Below, in pieces: positions 53,621 through 61,183 of a stretch of DNA of 64,000 nt. The stretch is from Prevotella sp. (lineage in GTDB: Bacteria > Bacteroidota > Bacteroidia > Bacteroidales > Bacteroidaceae), in contig JAFZRU010000055.1 in NCBI GenBank assembly GCA_017619755.1, positions 33,860 through 97,859 of the forward strand. The letters run 5' to 3'. How positions within the stretch are numbered: the stretch's first letter is position 1; every line of letters begins with the position of its first letter. The translations under genes were made by a program, and so were the position numbers. Below the pieces are notes generated by a model, which saw only the letters and a program-made list of their open reading frames with translations, made no database searches and was not told the origin of the DNA.

Positions 53621-53718
53621 GTCCTGGAATTAGGCTTGAACGAAATACGAAGAAAGGGTACGCCTATGGGGCGTACCTACTTCCTCCGAGGCTCGTTCAA
53701 TTAAAGTTTTTCCAGGAC
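53621..53718. ncRNA. Strong nested stem-loop in the leader of the island operon
   Basis: Three collinear stems can form: outer GTCCTGGAA (53621-53629) with TTCCAGGAC (53710-53718), middle TTGAACGA (636-643) with TCGTTCAA (693-700), and inner GGTACGCC (657-664) with GGCGTACC (670-677). All arms pair perfectly. It lies between the operon promoter and the DUF4007 start. It may be a cis-regulatory RNA, an operator for a dimeric repressor or a small palindromic mobile element; orientation is undecided. Confidence 0.6.
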
Positions 53719-53824
53719 TTCGCAGATGGAACCTCTTCAGATTATAGATACATGATCTATTCCACAAAAATGTTGCACCGTAGTCATTACTCTCTAAGAG
53801 TTCTGTTTATACCACTATGCATCT

Positions 53825-53832
53825 GCAAAGGT
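53825..53832 (-). promoter_or_regulatory. Probable promoter of the minus-strand island operon
   Basis: On the minus strand TACCTTTG matches TAnnTTTG. TTG triplets lie 12 and 23 bases upstream, so the -33 spacing is not ideal. It would give a leader of about 270 bases containing the nested stem-loop. Confidence 0.5.
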
Positions 53833-53937
53833 ACACAATTTTCCACAATATTCCTACAAGGATGCAAAAAAATAAATAAGGTGTCCTCATGTTTCCGAAA
53901 AGATTTATTGACGACTACAGGAAACAAATCGCTATGG

Positions 53938-54089
53938 TCGCTCGCAAAATATTAAAAAATGCGTGCAATTACGAGCGTTTTTGCGAGCGAACCATTTGAC
54001 AAATCTACATAACTATCTGTTAATCAATTAGTATTTCGCACACAGAAAATTAAAAATTCCGAGCAATTACGAGCGTTTTTGCGAGCGAA
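53938..54089. repeat. 27-bp direct repeat with an inverted half
   Basis: A 27-bp sequence (GCAATTACGAGCGTTTTTGC then GAGCGAA) occurs at 53965-53991 and 54063-54089. Its end, TTTTGCGAGCGA, is inverted at 53938-53949 (TCGCTCGCAAAA). The set lies upstream of the island promoter. Apart from these repeats and the following arrays, the 53.8-54.6 kb gap has no gene. Confidence 0.8.
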
Positions 54090-54177
54090 TAAATAAGACA
54101 AGGTATTTTGCAACAAGTTGAGACATAAGGACGCACCACACAAAGCTGCACAAGGAAATTTTCATTTTCTTGAATAG

Positions 54178-54275
54178 GGCTTTTGGCCTTACAGGCCGTT
54201 TCGATGACTGCCTTTCACCCAGGGCGATGCCCTGGGCTGATATCTCGTTGGCCTTACAGGCCGTCTTTGCACAAA
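54178..54275. repeat. Palindromic REP-like element related to that at 32 kb
   Basis: TTGGCCTTACAGGCCGT occurs twice (near 54183 and 54249) around the hairpin CCCAGGGCGATGCCCTGGG. The order and the ending GTCTTTGCACAAAATCC copy the right half of the 32025-32215 element. Confidence 0.8.
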
Positions 54276-54299
54276 ATCCATTCGTACAGGTCGGAATAG

Positions 54300-54460
54300 T
54301 TCGGAGAAAAACGGTTTTGATTCGGAGAAAACGAGGTCAAGTTCGGAGAAAAATGGTGTAGATTCGGAGAAAAGTTCGGAGAAAAAGGTTTTGATTCGGA
54401 AGAAAATGCCATTGATTCGGAAGAAAGTTCGGAAGAAATGAGGTTGGATTCGGAAGAAAT
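54300..54460. repeat. Nine-copy TTCGGA(A)GAAA array with helical spacing
   Basis: TTCGGA begins at 54300, 54321, 54342, 54363, 54375, 54395, 54415, 54428 and 54449, giving spacings of 21, 21, 21, 12, 20, 20, 13 and 21. Most copies continue GAAAA or AGAAA. Between copies the sequence varies. The spacing near one or two DNA turns suggests a protein-binding array rather than coding repeats. Confidence 0.8.
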
Positions 54461-54541
54461 GAGGCGTGAGGAATGCATGATCTAATTGCTCCTTTACGTG
54501 AAAAATGTCTCTGAATGGGGTGCTTTTCCCGGATTATTGAT

Positions 54542-54549
54542 TATCTTTG
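54542..54549 (+). promoter_or_regulatory. Promoter of the GH43 gene
   Basis: TATCTTTG is a perfect -7 box, 56 bases before ATG 54605; it excludes the in-frame GTG/ATG candidates upstream at 54515. Confidence 0.65.
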
Positions 54550-54604
54550 TATCCTACATCCGAGAAATACTGATAAATCATCACTCACAAAACACCCTAA
54601 CCTT

Positions 54605-55705
54605 ATGAACAACTTTTATTATCCCCCATCTCCACAAAATCTTACGGCATCTGTCGCTGACATCATCAAGATAAGAAGACTTTTATTCTTAGGCTTCCTC
54701 CTCATAGCCTTCATATCATCTGCCCAAGCAAGAAACGACATAGGACATTGGCCGTCACTTCCAGACGAAGAGCAAATAGCACCGCCGTCGGGGGAGTTCG
54801 ACACCCCCTTGGACTCCATCCGCCTGAGCGACCCTGCCATACTGGCGGACAAGAAAACGCAGATGTATTATATGACTGGCACAGGTGGCATGATGTGGTG
54901 CAGCAAAGACCTGAGGCTGTGGGACGGCCCTTACCGCGTGACGGAGTTCGACAAGGATTCGTGGATGGGGCCACGTCCGATGATCTGGGCGGCAGAACCG
55001 CATCTCATCAACGGCACATACTATTACTTCGCCACATTCACCAACCGCGAGGTGAAAATCGACACCGTGCGTGGAAACGTCATCGAGCGACGTGCCTGTC
55101 AGGTGCTGCGAGCGGACAACCCTATGGGGCCTTATCGCACCTTTGGCGACGCCACCTATCTGCCAGCCAATCGCCCCACGCTCGACGGGACGTTCTGGCG
55201 CGACACCGACGGCAAACCCTACATGGTGTTCTGCGGCGAGTGGTTGCAGAACTGGAACGGGACGATAGAGAAAATCGAACTGAAGCCCGACTTCAGCGGC
55301 ACTATAGGTTCGCCGAAGGTGCTCTTCCGTGCCAGCGACTCCCCCTGGAGCCGTGAGAAGGACGAGGATGGCAACGTGACATGGAACAAGGTGACGGACG
55401 GCCCCTGGCTGTTCCGCACGGAAACGGGGCGCCTCGGCATGCTATGGACTTCGTGGGTGTTTGGCGACTACACACAGGGGGTGGCTTATTCTGAAAGCGG
55501 CACGCTTGACGGGCCATGGATACAGGAGCCGAATCCTATCACGCCTCCCAATTTCGGGCATAGCATGCTCTTCCAACGGTTCGACGGGCAATGGATGATG
55601 GCCGTCCACAGCCATGCCAAGGACAGCAGAGGAAGGACTGTCCGCATCCCTCACCTCTTCGAGGTTGACCTGACGGGTGACAAAATCGTTGTCAAAACGG
55701 AATAG
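54605..55705 (+). CDS. GH43-family glycoside hydrolase
   Basis: A five-bladed beta-propeller glycosidase, probably an arabinofuranosidase or galactosidase-type activity. The N-terminus carries a hydrophobic export segment (RLLFLGFLLIAFISSAQA) after an unusually long, about 24-residue leader. SIRLSDPAILADKKTQMYYMTG holds the catalytic base Asp, IWAAEPHLINGTYYYFATF the acid region, then DGTFWRDTDGKPYMVFCGEW, and FGHSMLFQRFDGQW the closing blade. It fits removal of pectin side chains alongside GH28 and GH105. The family call is by motif order. Confidence 0.85.
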   Translation: MNNFYYPPSPQNLTASVADIIKIRRLLFLGFLLIAFISSAQARNDIGHWPSLPDEEQIAPPSGEFDTPLDSIRLSDPAILADKKTQMYYMTGTGGMMWCSKDLRLWDGPYRVTEFDKDSWMGPRPMIWAAEPHLINGTYYYFATFTNREVKIDTVRGNVIERRACQVLRADNPMGPYRTFGDATYLPANRPTLDGTFWRDTDGKPYMVFCGEWLQNWNGTIEKIELKPDFSGTIGSPKVLFRASDSPWSREKDEDGNVTWNKVTDGPWLFRTETGRLGMLWTSWVFGDYTQGVAYSESGTLDGPWIQEPNPITPPNFGHSMLFQRFDGQWMMAVHSHAKDSRGRTVRIPHLFEVDLTGDKIVVKTE

Positions 55706-55709
55706 GAGG

Positions 55710-56125
55710 GGAGGAGTGCCCTACGGGCAGAAATCTCACAAATCTTTTCAAATCTTACAAATCTTAAAGATTTTGGAAATGATAAGAACGGAGGGGAGTG
55801 CCCTACGGGCAGAACCAACGGTCGACGTAGTCAAATCTTACAAATCTTTTCATATCTAACAAAATCTTTTCATATCTCAAAAAATCAAATGCTTATGGAA
55901 ATGACAAGGAGTATGAGGGAGTGCCCTGCGGGCAGAACCAAAGGTCGACGTAAGTCAAATCATACAAATCTTTTCAAATCTAACAAAATCTTTTCAAATC
56001 TCAAAAAATCAAATGCTTATGGAAATGACAAGGAGTATGAGGGAGTGCCCTACGGGCAGAAATCTCACAAATCTATTCAAATCCTACAAATCTATTCAAA
56101 TCTTACAAATTAAAAATATAAGAAA
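55710..56125. repeat. Repeat-rich region with GTGCCCTACGGGCAG units
   Basis: Four copies of GAGTGCCCTACGGGCAGAA (near 55714, 55798, 55919 and 56043) alternate with strings of CAAATCTTTTCAAATCTTAC. Two long units near 55900-56040 are about 120 bp and nearly identical. Small frames through them only translate the repeat. No gene is supported. Confidence 0.8.
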
Positions 56126-56128
56126 CTT

Positions 56129-56554
56129 ATGGAATTGAGAGAAGAATATAACAAGAAGTACGAGTTCTTTAGGAAGATAACGGGAGTGGCGATGAAAGTT
56201 CATAGCAAATACCGCTACGGACTACTGGAATCAGCCTACGAAGCTGCCATGAAATATCTTCTGGAGCAACTGGGGCATAAAGTGGAAAGGCAAGTATTCC
56301 TGCCTATCTATTGGGATGACGTACAACTTGACCAAAGCTACAGAATGGACTTGGTGATTGACGACAACATTATAGTTGAATTGAAAGCCATAACCCACAT
56401 CGACACATCCCATCGCCGCCAGCTTTGGAACTATATGAACCTGACTCATCTTCCTTATGGAATGCTCATCAACTTCAGCCCTGACGGCCTTTACTCTGAA
56501 TGGTATCATCGTGATCCGACAAATGGCATCATAGATAAAGTAAAACTAATGTAA
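56129..56554 (+). CDS. GxxExxY protein (PD-(D/E)XK-like)
   Basis: A 141-residue member of the GxxExxY family: GLLESAYEAAM near residue 32 is the naming motif. RMDLVIDDNIIVELKAI matches the D...ExK pattern of the PD-(D/E)XK nuclease fold, and LINFSPDGL the usual ending. Family members are common in Bacteroidetes and have no assigned role. It is bracketed by inverted arrays sharing AGAACCAACGGTCGACG, suggesting it moved or amplified with them. Confidence 0.88.
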   Translation: MELREEYNKKYEFFRKITGVAMKVHSKYRYGLLESAYEAAMKYLLEQLGHKVERQVFLPIYWDDVQLDQSYRMDLVIDDNIIVELKAITHIDTSHRRQLWNYMNLTHLPYGMLINFSPDGLYSEWYHRDPTNGIIDKVKLM

Positions 56555-56569
56555 AAGAATATTTGTAAG

Positions 56570-56868
56570 ATTTGAAAAGATTTGTAAGATTTGACTTCCG
56601 CTTCGCACGTCGACCGTTGGTTCTCGCGAAGCGACCCCCAAAAACACAAGTATAACGTAAAAAGATTTGTAAGATTTGAAAAGATTTGTATAATTTGACT
56701 TCCGCTTCGCACGTCGACCGTTGGTTCTCGCGAAGCGACCCCAATAACACAAGTGTGATGTAAAAAGATTTGTAAGATTTGAAAAGATTTGTAAGATTTC
56801 TCGCGAAGCGACCCCATAATAGAAGCGACCCCATAATAGAAGCGACCCCATAATAGAAGCGACCCCAT
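56570..56868. repeat. Inverted copy of the upstream repeat plus four 17-bp tandem units
   Basis: Two near-identical units of about 117 bp (near 56575 and 56692) contain GTCGACCGTTGGTTCTCGCG and AAGATTTGTAAGATTTG strings, the complement of the 55.7-56.1 kb elements. Then GAAGCGACCCCATAATA repeats at 56805, 56822, 56839 and partly at 56856, ending at the stop of the hybrid sensor gene. Confidence 0.85.
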
Positions 56869-56869
56869 G

Positions 56870-59800
56870 CTACCCCTTCTGGTATTTCGAGGGGGTGACG
56901 CCGAAATGCTGCTTGAAGCAGCGGCTGAAATAGAGGGCGTCGGTGAAGCCAACTTTGTAGGCCACCTCGGCAACGGTGACCATCTCGCCGCTGCGGAGCA
57001 GTTCGGCGGCGCGGGCCATGCGCTTCGTGCGGATGTAGTCCTTGGGCGTGGTGCCGGTGACCTCCATCATCTTGCCATAGAACTGAGAGCGGCCGTAGCC
57101 CGTGGCCTGTGCCAAGTCGTCCACCATGAGGTCGGGATTGTCTATGTTGCTGTCAATCTTCTTGTCCACGATTTCGCGGAATTTGCGATCGCGCTCGCTG
57201 CGGATGAGCGGAGTCTCGGCGGTCGCACCGGCTGTCGTCTCCCCCGTTTCGGAGGTGGTGCGCGAACTGTAGGCGGCCTTGAGGCGCTCCCTGTGCTCGA
57301 TGAGACTGATGCTCTTGCCCACGAGCAGGGCAGGACTGAAGGGCTTGGGCAAGTAGGCGTCGGCGCCGAAGCGCACACCCTGCAACTGCTTCTCCACACT
57401 GTCGAGGGCAGTGAGGAGGATGAGGGGGATGTCGAAGATGCTGTCATCGGCGCGGAGCTTCTTCAGCAAGGTGATGCCGTCCATGACAGGCATGCGTATG
57501 TCGCTCACCACGAGGTCGATGGCATGGTTGGAGCGCACCATCTCCAAGGCTTCCTCGCCGTTGGAGGCCGTCTCGACGGTGAAATAGGGGGCCAACTCGC
57601 TCTTGATGTATTCCCTCACATCGTCGTCATCCTCCACCACTAATACGACGCGGTCGTTGAGCGGGGCGGACATCAACTCGCGGTAGTGGCGCAAGTCGTC
57701 GCCGGAGGTCGGCGGCTCGTCGGCCAAGCCGCCCAAGTCGAGGTACTCGCCAGGTTGGTAGCACCCGGGGCTCTCGGGGATGTCCACGATGAAGATGCTT
57801 CCTCCTCCCGGGTTCTCCTCATACCTGATGCTGCCGTGGTGAGCCTTGACGAGCTGTTGCGTGAAATGCAGCCCGATGCCCATGCTGTCGGCCACGGTGT
57901 TGGTTTGCATAAATCGGGTGAAGAGCTGTTCCTGCTTGTCCTTGGGCACGCCCACGCCGTTGTCTTCCACGCGGATGACGAGGCCCTCCTCCTCGTGCTT
58001 CACCCGCACCACGACGTCACCCTTCCGGGGGGTGTACTTGAGGGCGTTGCTCAACAGGTTGTGGAGGATTTTGTCGAGGAAGCCGCGGTCGATGAACATG
58101 TCATAGTGCTGCGCGAAAGGCACGAACTGAAGGTTCGTCTGCCGGTTTTGCGCCACGTCGCTGAAACTCATCGTGATGTCGCGCAGGAATTTCACCACGT
58201 CGGTCTGCTGAAGCCTCAGGGTGAGCTTGCCATGCTCATGTTTGTGGAATTCGAGCAGTTGGTTGACCAACCGCATCATCCGGTCGGTGCTCCGCTGCAT
58301 GTTGCTGATGGGCTGCTTGAGGGCGGCGGGCAGTTCGCCGGTTTTGCCAATGCGCTCCATGGCTCCCTGGATAAGGGTGAGCGGCGTGCGGAACTCATGG
58401 CTGACGTCCATGAAGAAGCGCTGCTTGAACTCGGAGATTTCCTTGTCCATGCGTATGCGGTTGCGCATGGAGTAAGTGATGAGCAGCAGTCGGGCGATGT
58501 ACCAGACGAGGCCGGCGGTGGCGAGGAGGTAGAACAGCCACGCCCACCACGTATTCCACCATGGCTGCTGGATGGTCACTTGCATGGTGGCCTCTCGGTC
58601 ACTGTCGGCCAAGCGCACGTGGAAGACGTAGTTACCCGGTGCCAGGTCCTTGTAAACAGCTTCGTTCTGACGGGTGGGGAGGCTCCAATGACGGTCGGCG
58701 CCCTCCAACATGTACTCGTACTCGGTGTCGTGGGGGAAATCGAACTTCAAGTCTGAGAAGCGGAAGGTGAGGGAGTTCTGGCGGTGCTTGAGGCTGATGG
58801 TCTCCGCCTCGTCGTATTCGTTGTACATCGCCCCGTTGACCAAGAGGTTGGTGATGGTGGGCTGTGCTTTCCGCCCGTCTTCAGGCAGTGTGTTATCTGG
58901 CTTGAAGCATACGATGCCGTTGTTGGTGCCGAAGACAAGCGTGCCGTCGTCAAGGCGGCAGGCGGAGTGCTCACTATAGACGTCGCCAAGGAGGTCGGTG
59001 GAGAGGTAGTGCGTGGTGAACTGCATCGTGCGCGTGTCGAGACGCGAGAGGCCGTAGTGCGTGCCTATCCACAGCAGGCCGCCGGCATCCTCCACGAGGG
59101 AGTTGGCGGTGTTGTCGGCCAACCCTTGGTGGGTGGTGAGTTGTTCGAAGGTGAGATGTGCGGCGTCGGAGAGGTTGCCCACCTTGTAGAGCCCTCCTCC
59201 GGCGGAGGCGAGCCACACCACGCCATTGTGGTCTTCGAGGATGTCGCGTATCTCGAAATAGCCGAGCGTGCTGTTGGAGGAGTTGTAGTAGTGGTATGCC
59301 TTGGGGTTGGCGGCGAGTTGTGACGGATGGAAGACGAAGACGCCGTCGCCGCACCCAGCGAAGACCAGGCCGGAGCGCGTCTGCACCAGTCGCGTGACGT
59401 TGCGCATGAGCGGGGTGTCGTCGAGGAATTTCCTGAACTGCCAAGTGCCGTCGGACTGCTGCGTGGCGAGGCACAACGCCCCCATGTTGACAGCCACCCA
59501 CATCCTGTGGTCGCGGTCTTCAAGGATGTCGAACACCTTCCCCCCCGCTATCGAGTGCGGGTCGTCAGGCTGGTGGGAGTGGAAACGTCCGTCGATGGCG
59601 AGGCCGCTTTTCCTCGTGCCCACCCACAGTCGTCCCTTGGAGTCGCGGCAGACAGCCAGCATGTCATCATCCACGCCGATGCTTGTCTTCATCAGCGCGT
59701 CGCCCGCCAACTGGTAGGTGCCGCCCATGAAATTGCCGCCCCACACCTTGCCATCGGAGGTCATGCGCACCACGCGGAAGAGGTTGGCATAGTCGGGGGT

Positions 59801-61078
59801 GGAACTGCCGGTGGCATAGTGGCGCCTCACCCCTCCGGGCATGGTGGTGATGACGCTCAGTCCCATGTTTTCCTGCGACACCCAGATGTTGCCGGAGCGG
59901 TCCACCATTTCGCCATAGAGGTAGTCGCTCTTGATGGGCGAGGAGGTGCCGTGGCGTGGGGAGAAATGGGTGAGCTGACGGGTGGAGGGCATGTATGAGA
60001 AGAGGCCGTTGCCGATGGTGGAGACCCAGATGGTGCCATCGTGGTCAACCACCAGCCCGTAGGGTTGTATTCCCCGTTTGTGCAGCAACTGACTGTCGAG
60101 GATGTGAAAGGAATAGACCTGCCCTCGGGGATTGTCGTAATAGTAGATGTTGACGGTGTTGTCGGCCACGTAGTAGTTGCCGATGTTGTCTCGATAGACG
60201 GTGCCTCCCGGTATTTGTTCCTTGTTGGGCGTCACGGCGCCGCTGCGTGTGTCAACGCGGTAGGTGGGGCCTTGGGTGACGACGACGAGGCTGCCGGTGG
60301 AAGGCACCAGGCCTCGAATGTAGTTGTCGGGGAGCCATCCGGGTATCGCCTTCACATCGGTGTGCAACTTGCCCTCCTTGTCGGCGTGCATCACCTGGTG
60401 GTCGGTGGTGGAGAAGAAGATGGTGTCGCCACTGACGGCGGCAGAAGTGAAGCCCTGCTGGCGGCTGACGCATCTCAGGGCACCTCCCTCCTTCACATGA
60501 AGGCTCTTGTCGGTGCCTATCCACACACGCCCCTTGCTGTCGGCCTCGATGAACCTCACGTTGTTCGACGGCAGCTGGCCGTTGCCCACGTTGAACTCCC
60601 TACCCTCCACCTTGCCGTCCTTGTAGGTCACCTCGATGCAGCCGGTGTATTCATACCACAGCCAGGTGGCTCCGTCGGGCGTGAAGGTGCAGTTGCAGTA
60701 GTTCTTGCCGTTGTTGCCATCGGGAATGAACGGAACGAAGCGGCGGCGATGGGTGTCGTAGCAGCTGTAATGCTCGCCTTGGAGGCGTATGAAGAGCAGG
60801 CCGTTGGGGTTCTGGTGGAGTTCGCGCAGACGGTTGCTTAGCAACAGGGAGTCGTTGCCAGTATCGGAATGGCGCAGCACGTCGAAGGAGTAGCCGTCGT
60901 ACCGGCACAGGCCGTCAGACGTCGCCATCCAGATGTAGCCACGGGGGTCCTGCACCATGTTGATGACATAGTTGCTGGGGAGGCCGTCCTTGGTGTTCAG
61001 GTCGCGGCTCTTCAACCACTCCTGGCACCACGCACCGGCGGCGACAAGCAGCAGAATGAGGGTCATGAGACTTCGCAT
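56870..61078 (-). CDS. Hybrid two-component system regulator (HTCS)
   Basis: A single-polypeptide sensor and regulator of about 1402 residues. In order: signal peptide (LMTLILLLVAAGAWCQ), two-component regulator propeller repeats filling most of the first 700 residues, a Y_Y_Y domain, a transmembrane segment (WAWLFYLLATAGLVWYIARL), HisKA with FMDVSHEFRTPLTLI, HATPase (NLLSNALKYT, DNGVGVPK), a receiver domain (VVEDDDDVREY, LVVSDIRMPVMDG), and an AraC-type HTH at the C-terminus. It senses a periplasmic oligosaccharide and activates the local utilisation genes. It is divergent from the GH105 gene. Confidence 0.97.
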   Translation of the reverse strand: MRSLMTLILLLVAAGAWCQEWLKSRDLNTKDGLPSNYVINMVQDPRGYIWMATSDGLCRYDGYSFDVLRHSDTGNDSLLLSNRLRELHQNPNGLLFIRLQGEHYSCYDTHRRRFVPFIPDGNNGKNYCNCTFTPDGATWLWYEYTGCIEVTYKDGKVEGREFNVGNGQLPSNNVRFIEADSKGRVWIGTDKSLHVKEGGALRCVSRQQGFTSAAVSGDTIFFSTTDHQVMHADKEGKLHTDVKAIPGWLPDNYIRGLVPSTGSLVVVTQGPTYRVDTRSGAVTPNKEQIPGGTVYRDNIGNYYVADNTVNIYYYDNPRGQVYSFHILDSQLLHKRGIQPYGLVVDHDGTIWVSTIGNGLFSYMPSTRQLTHFSPRHGTSSPIKSDYLYGEMVDRSGNIWVSQENMGLSVITTMPGGVRRHYATGSSTPDYANLFRVVRMTSDGKVWGGNFMGGTYQLAGDALMKTSIGVDDDMLAVCRDSKGRLWVGTRKSGLAIDGRFHSHQPDDPHSIAGGKVFDILEDRDHRMWVAVNMGALCLATQQSDGTWQFRKFLDDTPLMRNVTRLVQTRSGLVFAGCGDGVFVFHPSQLAANPKAYHYYNSSNSTLGYFEIRDILEDHNGVVWLASAGGGLYKVGNLSDAAHLTFEQLTTHQGLADNTANSLVEDAGGLLWIGTHYGLSRLDTRTMQFTTHYLSTDLLGDVYSEHSACRLDDGTLVFGTNNGIVCFKPDNTLPEDGRKAQPTITNLLVNGAMYNEYDEAETISLKHRQNSLTFRFSDLKFDFPHDTEYEYMLEGADRHWSLPTRQNEAVYKDLAPGNYVFHVRLADSDREATMQVTIQQPWWNTWWAWLFYLLATAGLVWYIARLLLITYSMRNRIRMDKEISEFKQRFFMDVSHEFRTPLTLIQGAMERIGKTGELPAALKQPISNMQRSTDRMMRLVNQLLEFHKHEHGKLTLRLQQTDVVKFLRDITMSFSDVAQNRQTNLQFVPFAQHYDMFIDRGFLDKILHNLLSNALKYTPRKGDVVVRVKHEEEGLVIRVEDNGVGVPKDKQEQLFTRFMQTNTVADSMGIGLHFTQQLVKAHHGSIRYEENPGGGSIFIVDIPESPGCYQPGEYLDLGGLADEPPTSGDDLRHYRELMSAPLNDRVVLVVEDDDDVREYIKSELAPYFTVETASNGEEALEMVRSNHAIDLVVSDIRMPVMDGITLLKKLRADDSIFDIPLILLTALDSVEKQLQGVRFGADAYLPKPFSPALLVGKSISLIEHRERLKAAYSSRTTSETGETTAGATAETPLIRSERDRKFREIVDKKIDSNIDNPDLMVDDLAQATGYGRSQFYGKMMEVTGTTPKDYIRTKRMARAAELLRSGEMVTVAEVAYKVGFTDALYFSRCFKQHFGVTPSKYQKG

Positions 61079-61083
61079 GGGCG

Positions 61084-61091
61084 CAAAATTA
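61084..61091 (-). promoter_or_regulatory. -7 box directly before the HTCS start
   Basis: Minus-strand TAATTTTG fits TAnnTTTG and ends 5 bases before ATG 61078, so the message would have almost no leader. Confidence 0.6.
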
Positions 61092-61157
61092 CACATTTTT
61101 TGTACAAATTTACCAAGAAATCGTACTTTTCACCCACTTTCGCCATATTTTTTGTCG

Positions 61158-61165
61158 TAATTTTG
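61158..61165 (+). promoter_or_regulatory. -7 box of the GH105 gene
   Basis: TAATTTTG fits TAnnTTTG, 18 bases before ATG 61184. With the HTCS promoter it makes a divergent regulatory region of about 105 bp. Confidence 0.6.
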
Positions 61166-61183
61166 CGGAAAATTGCTTGAAAG

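Noticed and set aside
53621-53718. Retron msr-msd RNA
   Set aside because: No reverse transcriptase is encoded nearby and the stems do not show the msr/msd arrangement.
54254-54478. Minus-strand frame with FSPN/SSES repeats as a surface-repeat protein
   Set aside because: Spacings of 20 and 13 bp break the frame, so the peptide changes from FSPN to SSES midway; there is no signal peptide or start site.
57686-60841. Plus-strand frames opposite the hybrid sensor gene (57686-58756, 60041-60841)
   Set aside because: Shadow frames of the HTCS gene; no start signals or family motifs.
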